Positions 19,059 through 27,788 are shown, counted from the first letter of the stretch. The stretch is 61,549 nt of DNA from an uncultured Pseudomonadota bacterium (GCA_903909415.1 CAIVVS010000168.1:1-61549), one strand, 5' to 3'. The notes: generated by a model not told the origin, from the sequence alone. Numbers and translations are program-made.

Positions 19059-20188
19059 AGGCCAGCGTGGATGTTGTCGTAGAAGGAGCGCACGAGAGCG
19101 AGGTAGCGCGGGTCCTCCAGCAGGAAGGCGTCATGGCCGTGGGGCGCGTCGATCTCCGCGTAGGACACATCCAGCTTGTTGTCCAGCAGCGCCTTGACGA
19201 TCTCGCGGGAGCGGGCCGGCGCGAAGCGCCAGTCCGAGGTGAAGGACGCCACCAGGAAGCGTGCCTTTGCTACCGACAGCGCGCGTGAAAGGTCGTCGCC
19301 GACGTCCTTGGCCGGATCGAAGTAATCCAGCGCGCGGGTGATCAGAAGGTAGGTGTTCGCGTCGAAGTACTCGGCGAACTTGTCCCCCTGGTAGCGCAGG
19401 TAGGACTCGACCTCGAAGTCCACGTCGAAATGGAAGTTGAAGTCGCCCGAGCGGAGTGCCCGCCCGAACTTCTCCATCATCGCGTCGTCCGACAGGTAGG
19501 TGATGTGGCCGATCATGCGCGCCAGGCGCAGGCCGCGGCGCGGAATCACGCCATGGCTGTAGAAATCCCCGCCGTGGAAATCCGGGTCGGTGGTGATGGC
19601 CTGCCGCGCCACTTCGTTGAAGGCGATGTTCTGCGCCGACAGCTTGGGCGTGGCCGCGACCACGACCGCGTTGGCAACGCGGTCAGGATGGCTGATGGTC
19701 CATTGCAGGGCCTGCATGGCGCCCAGGCTGCCGCCCATGACAGCCGCAAAGCGCGTGATGCCGAGCCGCTCGGCCAAGCGCGCCTGCGCCTGTACCCAGT
19801 CCTCGACCGTGACCACCGGGAACGTCGATCCGTAGGGACGGCCTGTCGCCGGGTCGGGCGTGGCGGGCCCGGTGGACCCGAAGCAGCCGCCCAGGTTGTT
19901 CACGCCGATGACGAAGAAGCGCTCGGTATCCAGCGGCTTCCCGGGACCCACCATGTTGTCCCACCAACCGAGGCTGCGCTCCTGGCCTTCGTAGAAGCCG
20001 GCGACATGGTGCGAGGCGTTCAGCGCGTGGCACACGAGCACGGCGTTCGACCGGTCCGCGTTCAGCGTGCCGTAGGTCTCGTACATGAGGTCGTAGGACT
20101 GCAGCACCGACCCGCTGCGGAAAGCCAGCGGCTGGTCAAAGTGCATGGTCTGGGGCGCGACTGCGCCGACTGAACGGGGCGTGCTCAT
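19055..20188 (-). CDS. metX: Homoserine O-acyltransferase MetX
   Basis: A 377-residue alpha/beta-hydrolase-fold enzyme that acylates homoserine, the first committed step of methionine synthesis. The nucleophile elbow [12 protein letters not shown] carries S154, and the C-terminal [13 protein letters not shown] carries the catalytic His. Whether the donor is acetyl- or succinyl-CoA cannot be read directly; several betaproteobacterial MetX enzymes use succinyl-CoA. The ATG at 20186-20188 is chosen by homology and lies 16 bases after an intrinsic terminator in its own leader, without a clear Shine-Dalgarno. It is coupled to metW. Confidence 0.95.
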   Translation of the reverse strand: MSTPRSVGAVAPQTMHFDQPLAFRSGSVLQSYDLMYETYGTLNADRSNAVLVCHALNASHHVAGFYEGQERSLGWWDNMVGPGKPLDTERFFVIGVNNLGGCFGSTGPATPDPATGRPYGSTFPVVTVEDWVQAQARLAERLGITRFAAVMGGSLGAMQALQWTISHPDRVANAVVVAATPKLSAQNIAFNEVARQAITTDPDFHGGDFYSHGVIPRRGLRLARMIGHITYLSDDAMMEKFGRALRSGDFNFHFDVDFEVESYLRYQGDKFAEYFDANTYLLITRALDYFDPAKDVGDDLSRALSVAKARFLVASFTSDWRFAPARSREIVKALLDNKLDVSYAEIDAPHGHDAFLLEDPRYLALVRSFYDNIHAGL

Positions 20189-20345
20189 GGGTGCCGTTGC
20201 AAACAAAAAACCCGACCAGCTTGGCGCTAAGTCGGGTTTCCCTCGCTTTAGCCGGTTTAGGAGTCCCGCCCGGGACGCATCCCTGGCTGGCTTCCAGCGC
20301 CCGCAAGCTGATCTCAAATCGGCGCGAGCGCGCAAGGTACCCCAG
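20189..20345 (-). promoter_or_regulatory. metX leader with candidate antiterminator (attenuator or riboswitch-like)
   Basis: The leader holds, 5' to 3' on the minus strand: GATCAGCTT-GCG-GGCGCT (20313-20296); a small hairpin GCTGG-AAG-CCAGC (20298-20286); a GTCCC-GGGC-GGGAC hairpin (20276-20263); and the terminator hairpin (20239-20205). The first element can pair with AGCGCCAAGCTGGTC in the terminator (20228-20214), giving 15 pairs with one wobble and a 3-base bulge, which would break the terminator. The GCTGG hairpin competes with that pairing. No Met-rich leader peptide is visible. It does not look like SAM-I or SAM-II. Confidence 0.5.
20205..20239 (-). terminator. Intrinsic terminator inside the metX leader
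   Basis: On the minus strand CCCGAC (20236-20231) pairs with GTCGGG (20216-20211) around a 14-base loop. AAA before the stem and TTTTTT after it extend the helix. It ends only 16 bases before the metX ATG, so it terminates leader transcripts rather than the end of metX. It could also terminate readthrough from the 20390-20845 gene. Confidence 0.85.
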
Positions 20346-20389
20346 ACGACCGCCTGCGTCAATCCGGGTACGTCCCGGACGTGCCAGGC

Positions 20390-20845
20390 TCAATCCGGCA
20401 TCTGGGCGGTCCGGTCTGCCCCGGCCATCTGCCAGTCCTCCCGGCGGAATCGCGCCCGGCGCGAAGCCGGCTTCGGATTGAGCACCTCGTACTCGTCGAT
20501 CCGCTCCAGGACGAAGGACGCGAGCGCCGGGTCAAGCCGAGCCGACTCACGCTGGAACCGGGCGCGCAGGCCAGCCGTGCTCCGGCCCGCGCCCGGCACC
20601 AGGATGGGTGCCCGCTGGGTCGGGCCATCGTAGCCGCCGTGGTCCACGCCGTCGTGGAAGAAGCCCCGGCCCAGGACCCATACCAGGGCGCTCTCCTCAC
20701 GCTCGATGGCATAGCAGAGCTGGATCATCCGGAACGCCCCGCCGTCGCGGGCCTGCCACGTGAACAGGTCGAAGTAGTCGCTGCGGAACCACCGCCGGCG
20801 CAACTCCGGCTTGTCCTGGCGGACGATGGTGATCTCGCGCAGCAT
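20390..20845 (-). CDS. Hypothetical protein, 151 aa, downstream of Enzyme I
   Basis: I do not recognise this protein. It opens MLREITIVRQDKPELRRRWFRSDYFDLFTWQ and has a middle segment with several His and Asp (GRGFFHDGVDHGGYDG). After it comes a phrase on Arg/Ala/Leu (FQRESARLDPALASFVLERIDEYEVLNP). There is no signal peptide or membrane segment, so it is probably cytosolic. The base composition and codon bias match the neighbours. It begins seven bases after the Enzyme I stop on the same strand, suggesting co-transcription with the PTS genes. An arrangement of this kind could also be a free-standing conserved gene. Confidence 0.72.
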   Translation of the reverse strand: MLREITIVRQDKPELRRRWFRSDYFDLFTWQARDGGAFRMIQLCYAIEREESALVWVLGRGFFHDGVDHGGYDGPTQRAPILVPGAGRSTAGLRARFQRESARLDPALASFVLERIDEYEVLNPKPASRRARFRREDWQMAGADRTAQMPD

Positions 20846-20852
20846 TGCGCGC

Positions 20853-22646
20853 CTACGCGTTCAGCCTGGCCAGCAGTTTCCTGCTTTTCTCGGGATCGTA
20901 CTGGCGCAGCAACCTTGAGGCCGCTTCGCTCGCATGATGGGTGTCGGTGCGAAGCACCTGCTGTTTCACGGTCAGCAACTGGGCCGGATGCATGGAGAAC
21001 TGCCGCAGTCCGAAACCGAGCAACAGGCGCGTCAGTGACAGGTCGCCCGCCATCTCGCCGCACACCGCCACGGGCACGCCGGCCTTGTTCGCCATCCGGA
21101 TCGTCTGAGCAACCAGCTGCAGCACGGCCGGGTGCAGGGGGTCGTACAGGTGCGCGACGCTGTCGTCGGTGCGGTCGATCGCCAGCGTGTACTGGATGAG
21201 GTCGTTCGTGCCGATCGACACGAAGTCCAGGTGCTTCAGGAAGTAGGGCAGTGCAAGCACCGCTGCAGGCACTTCGACCATCCCGCCCACCGGCATCCCG
21301 CGGTCGTATGCGATCCCCTGCTCGTTGAGCGAGGCGCGCGCCTGTGCCAGCGCCGCGAAGGTGTGCTCGATCTCGTGGGCGTGCGCGATCATCGGCACCA
21401 GCAGGCGGATCCGGCCGAACGCCGAGGCGCGCAGGATGGCGCGCAACTGGCTGTGGAACATGGCCGGTTCGGCAAGGCAGAAGCGGATCGCGCGAAGGCC
21501 CAGGGCAGGGTTCGGCCCGGCGCGATCCGACCCGTTGACCGTCTTGTCGGCGCCCAGGTCCAGCGTGCGGATGGTCACCGGTTGGCCCTGCATCGCCTGC
21601 GCCACCGAGCGATAGGCCTCGAACTGCTCGTCCTCGCCGGGAAGGTCCTTGCGGTTCAGGAAAAGGAACTCCGAGCGGAACAGCCCCACGCCCTGCGCGC
21701 CGCCCTCGATCGCCTGGTCGACGTCGGCGGGCAATTCTATGTTCGCGTGCAGTTCCACCTGCTCGCCGTCCAGCGTCGTGGCCGCAGTGGTGCGCAGGTG
21801 CTTGAGCTTCTCGCGCTCGATGTCCAGCTCGCGGCCGCGCAGGCGGTATTCCGACAGCACCTGCTCGTCCGGGTTGACGATCAGCACGCCTTCGCGACCG
21901 TCGACGATCAGCAACTCGCCTTCGCGGATCATCGCCCTCGCATGGTGCAGGCCGACGATCGCGGGGATCGCGAGGCTGCGCGCGACGATTGCGGTGTGCG
22001 AGGTGACGCCGCCCAGGTCGGTGACGAAGCCCGCGAACTGGTGCTGCTTGAACAGGATCATGTCCGCAGGAGACAGGTCATGCGCCACGACGATGACGTC
22101 TTCCTCGTGGGTCGGTGCCTTCGGCGCATGGCCAGTGCCCGCAAAGGCCTTGAGCACGCGGCCTGCCACCTGCGTGATGTCCTGGCCGCGCTCGCGCAGG
22201 TAGGCGTCCTCTATCGCGTCGAACTGCGCCACCAGCGAGTCAACCTGCTGCACCAGCGCCCACTCCGCATTGCAGTGGCGCGAGCGGATCAGCTCGCGCG
22301 GCGTCTCGGAAATGTGCGCGTCCGCGAGGATCATCAGGTGGAGGTTGAGGAACGCGGCCATCTCGGCCGGCGCGTTCGCGGGCACGCTGCGCTTGAGCAG
22401 CTCCAGCTCGCCGCTCACCTGCGCCACGGCCTTGTCGAAGCGCTCGAGTTCCTGGTCGATGTCCTCGGGTGCAACCTCGTAGTGCGCCACCTCCATCTGC
22501 GCGGTGGATATCAGGTGGGCATGGCCGATGGCGATGCCGCCGGAGACGCCCGCGCCGTGGAGGGTGAAGCTCGCCCCGGGATGCGAGCCGATCGGGGGGA
22601 CGCGGCCTGCCGCCGGGTCTGGCGGGACCACGGCCGTCGTCGTCAT
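20853..22646 (-). CDS. ptsI: Phosphoenolpyruvate-protein phosphotransferase (PTS Enzyme I)
   Basis: A 597-residue Enzyme I that takes phosphate from PEP to HPr. The phospho-His site is visible at about H217 (GGVTSHTAIVARS). The TIM-barrel PEP-binding half holds GVGLFRSEFLFL, TIRTLDLGADK and the catalytic Cys of AVCGEMAGD. There is an N-terminal extension of about 28 residues before the usual start. It overlaps the HPr gene by ATGA. With only EIIA-Man and HPr nearby and no sugar EIIBC, this is likely a regulatory phosphorelay. Confidence 0.97.
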   Translation of the reverse strand: MTTTAVVPPDPAAGRVPPIGSHPGASFTLHGAGVSGGIAIGHAHLISTAQMEVAHYEVAPEDIDQELERFDKAVAQVSGELELLKRSVPANAPAEMAAFLNLHLMILADAHISETPRELIRSRHCNAEWALVQQVDSLVAQFDAIEDAYLRERGQDITQVAGRVLKAFAGTGHAPKAPTHEEDVIVVAHDLSPADMILFKQHQFAGFVTDLGGVTSHTAIVARSLAIPAIVGLHHARAMIREGELLIVDGREGVLIVNPDEQVLSEYRLRGRELDIEREKLKHLRTTAATTLDGEQVELHANIELPADVDQAIEGGAQGVGLFRSEFLFLNRKDLPGEDEQFEAYRSVAQAMQGQPVTIRTLDLGADKTVNGSDRAGPNPALGLRAIRFCLAEPAMFHSQLRAILRASAFGRIRLLVPMIAHAHEIEHTFAALAQARASLNEQGIAYDRGMPVGGMVEVPAAVLALPYFLKHLDFVSIGTNDLIQYTLAIDRTDDSVAHLYDPLHPAVLQLVAQTIRMANKAGVPVAVCGEMAGDLSLTRLLLGFGLRQFSMHPAQLLTVKQQVLRTDTHHASEAASRLLRQYDPEKSRKLLARLNA

Positions 22647-22912
22647 TCGCCTTCGCCGAACCGGTCGGCGATGAGGGCGAGAAGCGCAGCCAGCGCCGCG
22701 TCCGCATCCTCGCCGTCGGTGTCGATCCCCACGACCGAGCCCTTGCCTGCGGCCAGCATCATCACGCCCATGATGCTCTTGGCGTTGACCCGCTTGCCGT
22801 TGCGCGAGATCCAGACCTCTGACTTGAACGCAGTTGCGGTCTGGGTCAGCTTGGCCGAGGCGCGGGCGTGCAGGCCGAGCTTGTTGATGATCTCAGCCTC
22901 GGCTTGCGGCAT
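22643..22912 (-). CDS. ptsH: Phosphocarrier protein HPr
   Basis: An 89-residue HPr. The phosphorylation site H15 lies in LGLHARASAKL and the regulatory Ser46 in NAKSIMGVMML, so both HPr kinase/phosphorylase-type and Enzyme I-type sites are present. The start (MPQAEAEIINKL) was chosen over an upstream in-frame Met that would add 27 non-homologous residues. It overlaps EIIA by 20 bases upstream and Enzyme I by four bases downstream, making a tight EIIA-HPr-EI operon. Confidence 0.96.
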   Translation of the reverse strand: MPQAEAEIINKLGLHARASAKLTQTATAFKSEVWISRNGKRVNAKSIMGVMMLAAGKGSVVGIDTDGEDADAALAALLALIADRFGEGE

Positions 22913-23306
22913 TGCCCACCTCCTGCGCCAGCAGCGCCACGCCTTCGGACCCGCCCAGCAGGGCCTTGTGCACGGCCCGCGCCAGCCCTTCATTGCGGTA
23001 GGTCAGCAACCTGACCAGCATCGGAAGGTTGGCTCCCGCGATGCCCGCGACACGCGCGTCGGACAGCAGGCGCGTTGCGATGTTGGAGGGGGTTCCGCCG
23101 ACCATGTCGGTCAGCACGACCACGCCCTGGCCGGCGTCGAGCTGTGCCACGGCGCGTCGCGCCTGGTCCAGCACCGGATCGGGCTTGTCCTGCGTGGTCA
23201 CGGCGATGCCGGTGACGTTGAGCGGGCGCTTGCCCATCACGTGCGTCGCCGAACTGATGAGGGCCTCTGCAAAGGGGCCGTGGGCAATGATGAGTACGCC
23301 TACCAT
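22893..23306 (-). CDS. PTS EIIA component, mannose/fructose type
   Basis: A 137-residue EIIA of the mannose family. The phospho-His H9 lies in IAHGPFAEAL. VVVLTDMVGGTPSNIATRLL is the conserved core. No EIIB, EIIC or EIID gene is adjacent, which is normal for the regulatory PTS of Betaproteobacteria. In such systems EIIA and HPr phosphorylation usually control other proteins instead of sugar import. The gene overlaps HPr by 20 bases. Confidence 0.93.
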   Translation of the reverse strand: MVGVLIIAHGPFAEALISSATHVMGKRPLNVTGIAVTTQDKPDPVLDQARRAVAQLDAGQGVVVLTDMVGGTPSNIATRLLSDARVAGIAGANLPMLVRLLTYRNEGLARAVHKALLGGSEGVALLAQEVGNAASRG

Positions 23307-23308
23307 GG

Positions 23309-23746
23309 TCAGTCCGGAAGCCTGAATGCAAGTTGGACGAATATCACGAAGGGCCTATTCTGCAACGCCTGCGGGATTTCGGTTTGCGGCACTGCGCGGC
23401 CCAGCAGGTCCGCCGCATCGCGGTCGAGCATGGCGTGTCCGCTGGACCGCGCGAGGTCCACCCGCCTGAGAGCGCCATCGGCGCCCACGCCGACTTCGAA
23501 GCCGACATCACCTTCCAGCTTTTGCTCCAGCGCCCGGGCGGGGTAGCCGCCGTGCTGCCGCACGCTCTGCATCAGGCGGGCGCGGAACAGTTCCAGCGCA
23601 GCCTCCTGTTCGGCCAGCGGGCGGGGCTGCTGCGCGGCCCCGGCGAACGTCGCGGGGGGCGCGCCGGCCGCCAGAGCATGCTGGGATGGCCCCGATGCAA
23701 CGAGGCACACGACCGTGGCCAGCGCCGCGCTCAGGACGCGCGGCAC
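23309..23746 (-). CDS. Periplasmic TonB C-terminal-domain protein
   Basis: A 145-residue protein with a signal peptide (likely cut after HALAAG) and a TonB-like C-terminal module. YPARALEQKLEGDVGFEVGVGADGALRRVDLARSSGHAMLDRDAADLLGRA is the TonB C-terminal pattern of Pro-Ala-x-A and GxV. It lacks the TonB N-terminal membrane anchor and Pro-rich spacer, so it is not a canonical TonB and more like a secreted relative. The start is GTG and overlaps the gshB 3' end by 16 bases. It lies between gshB and the PTS genes, a position conserved in related genomes as far as I recall. Confidence 0.8.
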   Translation of the reverse strand: MPRVLSAALATVVCLVASGPSQHALAAGAPPATFAGAAQQPRPLAEQEAALELFRARLMQSVRQHGGYPARALEQKLEGDVGFEVGVGADGALRRVDLARSSGHAMLDRDAADLLGRAVPQTEIPQALQNRPFVIFVQLAFRLPD

Positions 23747-24702
23747 GCCGCCTCCAGCGCATCCATGAACATTCCGGCGACGTTGAACCCTGACTGCGCG
23801 GTGATCTCCCTGAAGCAGGTCGGACTGGTGCAGTTGACCTCGGTCAGCGAGGCCCCGATCACGTCCAGCCCGACCAGCAGCAGCCCCTGGGCCGCCAGTT
23901 CCGGCCCGAGCGCGGCCGCGATTTCCGCTTCCCGGGGGCCCAGTTCACGCGCCACGCCGGTGCCGCCTGCGGCGAGGTTGCCGCGCGACTCGCCGGCCTT
24001 GGGGATGCGCGCGAGGTACCACGGCACCGCCTTTCCGGCGATCAGCAGTACCCGCTTGTCGCCGTCGCGTATCTCGGGGATGTAGCGCTGTGCCATCACG
24101 CTGCGGGCGCCGTCCTGGGACAGGGTCTCGATGATGACGTTGCGGTTCGGGTCACGGTCGGTGACGCGAAAGATCGATTGCCCGCCCATGCCGTCCAGCG
24201 GCTTGAGCACGACGTCGCCGTGGGTGTCGATGAAATCCTGCAACTGCCGGTCCAGCCGCGTGACGAGCGTGGGCACGGTGAATTGCGGGAACCGCGCGAT
24301 CGCGAGCTTCTCGCTGGTGTCGCGCACGGCGCGCGGGTCGTTGAACACGCGCGCGCCCTCGCGCTGCGCCTGCTCGAGCAGCCAGGTCGTGACCACGTAC
24401 TCGGTGTCGAAGGGCGGATCCTTGCGGTTCAGCACCGCATCGAACTCGGACAGCGGCGTCACCTTTGGCGGTCCGGCGTGGTACCAGGCGCGCTTGTCGC
24501 CCGGGCCGAACGCCTCGGCGCCGTCGGCCAGTGTCAGCTGGATGTGCTCGCCCACGATCCTGCCACCCTTCCACATCACCCCTTCCTGCATCAGCACATG
24601 CAGTTCATGGCCGCGGGCGGCGGCCTCGGCCATCATCGCAAAGCTGGAGTCCTTCCAGATCTTGAGCGACGGCAGGGGGTCGAGGATGAATGCGATCTTC
24701 AT
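23731..24702 (-). CDS. gshB: Glutathione synthase
   Basis: A 323-residue ATP-grasp enzyme joining gamma-glutamylcysteine and glycine. It begins MKIAFILDPLPSLKIWKDSSFAMM, the canonical GshB start. The ATP-grasp core includes DVVLKPLDGMGGQSIFRV, RYIPEIRDGDKRVLLIAG, and the acidic metal-binding segment LLLVGLDVIGASLTEVNCTSPT. The start is ATG at 24700-24702. It follows gshA by 19 bases. Confidence 0.97.
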   Translation of the reverse strand: MKIAFILDPLPSLKIWKDSSFAMMAEAAARGHELHVLMQEGVMWKGGRIVGEHIQLTLADGAEAFGPGDKRAWYHAGPPKVTPLSEFDAVLNRKDPPFDTEYVVTTWLLEQAQREGARVFNDPRAVRDTSEKLAIARFPQFTVPTLVTRLDRQLQDFIDTHGDVVLKPLDGMGGQSIFRVTDRDPNRNVIIETLSQDGARSVMAQRYIPEIRDGDKRVLLIAGKAVPWYLARIPKAGESRGNLAAGGTGVARELGPREAEIAAALGPELAAQGLLLVGLDVIGASLTEVNCTSPTCFREITAQSGFNVAGMFMDALEAACRAS

Positions 24703-24721
24703 TGGTTCGGGCGGTCGCCGT

Positions 24722-26020
24722 TCAGTCCGCGTCACGATCCGGATCGGTGCGCTCGAGCTCCAGCGAGGCGGCAAGCAGCGCCAGCCGCGCGACGACGCCA
24801 TAGGAGTAGAACCGGTTGGGTCCCGCGCCCGGCTTCTCGTCGTGGTCGGGCGTGGTGCATCCTTCCTCGAACGCCAGCGGGACGAAGTGCATGCCGGGGG
24901 CATTGAGGTTCTCGTCGGCGGCACGGTCGGAATGCACGCGGTAGAAGCCGCCGACCACATAGCGGTCGATCATGTACACCACCGGCTCGGCCACCGCCTC
25001 GTTGATGCGCTCGTGGGTGTGCACGCCTTCCTGGATGATGACTTCCGAGACCTCCAGGCCTTCCTTGACCACCGACATCTTGTTGCGCTGCTTGCGGTTC
25101 AGGCCGGTCACCTCGGAGGCATCGCGCACGGTCATGATGCCCATGCCATAGGTGCCGGCGTCGGCCTTGACCACCACATAGGGGGTTTCCTTGATCCCGT
25201 ACTCCAGGTACTTGGCGCGGATCTGGGTTAGCAGCGCGTCCACGTTGGAGGACAGGCAATCCTCGCCTGCGCGTTCGTGGAAATTCACCTCGCCGCAGAC
25301 GGCGAAGTACGGGTTCACCAGCCACGGGTCGATCTGCAGCAGTTGCGCGAAGTCGCGCGCCACGTCTTCGTAGGCCGCGAAGTGGTTGGACTTGCGGCGA
25401 ACCGCCCAGCCGCCATGCAGCGGCGGCAGAAGGAATTGCTCGTGCAGGCCGCGAAGGATGTCCGGGATGCCCGAGGACAGGTCGTTGTTGAGCAGGATGG
25501 TGCAGGGGTCGAAGTCCTTGAGCCCCAGCCGCCCGCCGCCGCCGCCGGAGCGCACCAGGGGCTCGAGCAGCAGCTTCTGGCCGTCGGGCAGCGCGACTTC
25601 GGTAGGCTCGCGCACCTCCGGGTTGAGGCTGCCGATGCGCACGTTCAGTCCCGCCTGGTGCAGGATGGTCGCCAGTCGCAGCACGTTCTGCAGGTAGAAG
25701 GTGTTGCGGGTGTGGTTCTCGGGGATCAGCAGCAGGTTCTTCGCGTCCGGGCAGATGCGCTCGACGGCGGTCATCGCCGCCTGCACGCACAGCGGGATGA
25801 AGGCCGGGTTCAGGTTGTTGAATCCGCCCGGATACAGGTTGGTGTCCACCGGCGCCAGCTTGAAACCCGAATTGCGCAGGTCCACCGAGCCATAGAACGG
25901 CGGGGTGTGCTCCTGCCAGCGGGTGCGGAACCAGTGCTCGATCGCGGTGCTGGAATGCAGGATGCGCGACTCCAGTTCCTGCAGCGGGCCGGTCAGGGCG
26001 GTGGTGAGGTGCGGGATCAT
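24722..26020 (-). CDS. gshA: Glutamate-cysteine ligase (ferrooxidans-type)
   Basis: A 432-residue glutathione biosynthesis enzyme of the shorter proteobacterial type, not the E. coli GshA. It begins MIPHLTTALTGPLQELESRILHSSTAIEHWFR. Characteristic segments are SVDLRNSGFKLAPVDTNLYPGGFNNLN and YVVVKADAGTYGMGIMTVRD (ATP-grasp-like). The ATG at 26018-26020 is chosen because the homologous N-terminus starts there; an upstream ATG is possible. It precedes gshB by 19 bases in the same operon. Confidence 0.95.
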   Translation of the reverse strand: MIPHLTTALTGPLQELESRILHSSTAIEHWFRTRWQEHTPPFYGSVDLRNSGFKLAPVDTNLYPGGFNNLNPAFIPLCVQAAMTAVERICPDAKNLLLIPENHTRNTFYLQNVLRLATILHQAGLNVRIGSLNPEVREPTEVALPDGQKLLLEPLVRSGGGGGRLGLKDFDPCTILLNNDLSSGIPDILRGLHEQFLLPPLHGGWAVRRKSNHFAAYEDVARDFAQLLQIDPWLVNPYFAVCGEVNFHERAGEDCLSSNVDALLTQIRAKYLEYGIKETPYVVVKADAGTYGMGIMTVRDASEVTGLNRKQRNKMSVVKEGLEVSEVIIQEGVHTHERINEAVAEPVVYMIDRYVVGGFYRVHSDRAADENLNAPGMHFVPLAFEEGCTTPDHDEKPGAGPNRFYSYGVVARLALLAASLELERTDPDRDAD

Positions 26021-26105
26021 GGGCGTGCCTCGGTGAGGGCGGGGCCGGTAGGCGAAGCCGGACATCGGCGCCGGACCGATGATTTTATCGGAATGGCGCC
26101 CGGTA

Positions 26106-26489
26106 TCAGGCGGGAACGGAAATTTCGACCAGGTTGAGGTCGGGGTCGCGCACGTACACCGAGCGCAACGCGAACCGGGCCCCGGTCTTGGGCACCGGCC
26201 CCTCGACCAGGGGAATGCCGGCCTGCGCCAGGCGGGCCATCACGTCCTCCAGCGGCACCGCGGACAGGAAACACAGGTCCAGCGAACCCGGGGTCGGCAG
26301 GTGGGCCTTGGGCTCGAATTCCTTGCCCTTGACGTGGATGTTGATCTTCTGGCTGCCGAACTTCAGCGCCAGGCGGCCTTCGCCGAAGCGCTCCAGGGTC
26401 ATGCCCAGCACCCTGCAGTAGAAATCCGTGCAGGCATCCAGGTTGGCGGTGGTGATCACGACGTGGTCGATGCTGGCGATCATGCTCAT
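26106..26489 (-). CDS. VOC family protein
   Basis: A 127-residue single VOC-domain protein with IDHVVITTANLDACTDFYCRVLGMTLERF, a typical dioxygenase/lyase-like fold. The metal ligands are visible: H7 in IDHVV, then H in NIHVKG and Glu in NLVEISV. It ends DPDLNLVEISVPA, close to glyoxalase/bleomycin resistance family ends. ATG at 26489 (MSMIAS) is listed; ATG at 26483 is an alternative. It is preceded by a GTCCGT-rich spacer. The substrate is unknown. Confidence 0.85.
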   Translation of the reverse strand: MSMIASIDHVVITTANLDACTDFYCRVLGMTLERFGEGRLALKFGSQKINIHVKGKEFEPKAHLPTPGSLDLCFLSAVPLEDVMARLAQAGIPLVEGPVPKTGARFALRSVYVRDPDLNLVEISVPA

Positions 26490-26583
26490 GTCCCGTCTGG
26501 GTCCGTGTCCGCGTCCGTTTCGGTCCAGGTCCGTGACCGGTCCGTGCCTGCCGGATGCCAGTTGCCCGTCGGACGAAAGCCCA

Positions 26584-27771
26584 TCATATGGCTCCCTCGG
26601 CGCGCAGCGCGGCGATCGTATCCGCGTCGCAGCCCAGTCCGGCAAGGATGGAATCGGTGTGTTCTCCCGCGGCCGGGACGGGGTCCATGCGTGCGTCGCG
26701 ACCCGGGAAGCGAACCGGCGGATGCAGGGCACGTACCGGGCCTGCTGGCGTGCCGACCTCGCGCCAGCGGTCGCGCGCCGCCAGCTGCGGATGGTCCCAG
26801 AATTCCTGTGGCGTATTCAGCCTGGCGTTGGCGATTCCCGCGGCGTCCAGGCGGGCGACGACCTCGGCTGCGCTGCTGCCGCTGAATGCGGACTCGATCA
26901 GCCCGCGCAGTTCGCCCTGGTTGGCAAAGCGCGCGCTGTTGTCGGCGAAACGCGCGTCCACGGCCAGCCCGGGATCGGCCAATACCTGCGTGCAGAAGCG
27001 CACCCATTCGCGCTCGTTCTGCACCCCGAAGAACACCTGCCGGCCCCCGGCCACCGAGAAGGGGCCGTAGGGAAAAATGGTCGCGTGGCTCGCGCCGGTG
27101 CGCTCGGGCGCGTTGCCGCCGTAGGCGGTGAAGTAGGCCGGGTAGCCCATCCATTCGCCCAGCGCCTCCAGCATGGACACCGAGAAGTGCGTGCCCCGGC
27201 CGGTACGCTCCCGCTCGTACAGCGCGGTGAGGATGCCCGAATAGGCGTACATGCCGGCGGCGATGTCGGCAATCGACATCCCGGTCTTGGAGGGCGTCTC
27301 GCGCGTACCGGTCACCGACAGCACGGCCGCCTCGCATTGGATCAACAAATCGTAGGCCTTCTTGTCGGCGTACGGCCCGTCCTCGCCATAGCCCGAGATG
27401 CCGCAGGCCACCAGGCGCGGGTGGCGCTCGCACAGCACCGCCGCGTCCAGCCCCAGGCGCGCGGCCGCTCCCGGCGCCAGGTTCTGGACGAACACGTCGG
27501 CACCGGCGATCAAGCGGTGCAGCAGGGCATTGGCCCCGGGATGCTTGGCATCCAGCGTGAGGCTCTGCTTCGAGCGGTTGATCCAGATAAAGTGGGACGA
27601 CTGGCCCAGCACCGTCCGGTCGTAGTCGCGCGCGAAATCGCCGCCGCCCGGGCGCTCGACCTTGATCACCCGCGCGCCGAGGTCAGCCAGCTGGCGGGTC
27701 GCGAACGGGGCGGCGACCGCCTGCTCCAGCGACACCACGGTGATTCCATCCAGCGGCAGCGGCATGGGCAT
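26584..27771 (-). CDS. CaiB/BaiF-family (type III) CoA-transferase
   Basis: A 395-residue type III CoA-transferase moving CoA between carboxylic acids. It opens LPLDGITVVSLEQAVAAPFATRQLADLGARVIKVERPGGGDFARDYD, the standard first motif, including the conserved Asp after the ARVIKVE stretch. The core motif GTHFSVSMLEALGEWM and WVRFCTQVLADP fit the family. The acid substrate is unknown. It ends 95 bases before the VOC gene on the same strand. Confidence 0.92.
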   Translation of the reverse strand: MPMPLPLDGITVVSLEQAVAAPFATRQLADLGARVIKVERPGGGDFARDYDRTVLGQSSHFIWINRSKQSLTLDAKHPGANALLHRLIAGADVFVQNLAPGAAARLGLDAAVLCERHPRLVACGISGYGEDGPYADKKAYDLLIQCEAAVLSVTGTRETPSKTGMSIADIAAGMYAYSGILTALYERERTGRGTHFSVSMLEALGEWMGYPAYFTAYGGNAPERTGASHATIFPYGPFSVAGGRQVFFGVQNEREWVRFCTQVLADPGLAVDARFADNSARFANQGELRGLIESAFSGSSAAEVVARLDAAGIANARLNTPQEFWDHPQLAARDRWREVGTPAGPVRALHPPVRFPGRDARMDPVPAAGEHTDSILAGLGCDADTIAALRAEGAI

Positions 27772-27788
27772 CAGGGATCGTAGAAATG

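Noticed and set aside
20189..20345. A SAM-I or SAM-II riboswitch in the metX leader
   Set aside because: I looked for the SAM-I core (GAGGGA...GCCC) and SAM-II features and did not find them, so no named class is assigned.
21132..23546. An 804-codon plus-strand reading frame opposite the ptsI, HPr and EIIA genes
   Set aside because: It is rich in Arg, His, Gln and Val in the way reverse reading of GC-rich codons is, has no family resemblance, and lies entirely against well supported genes.
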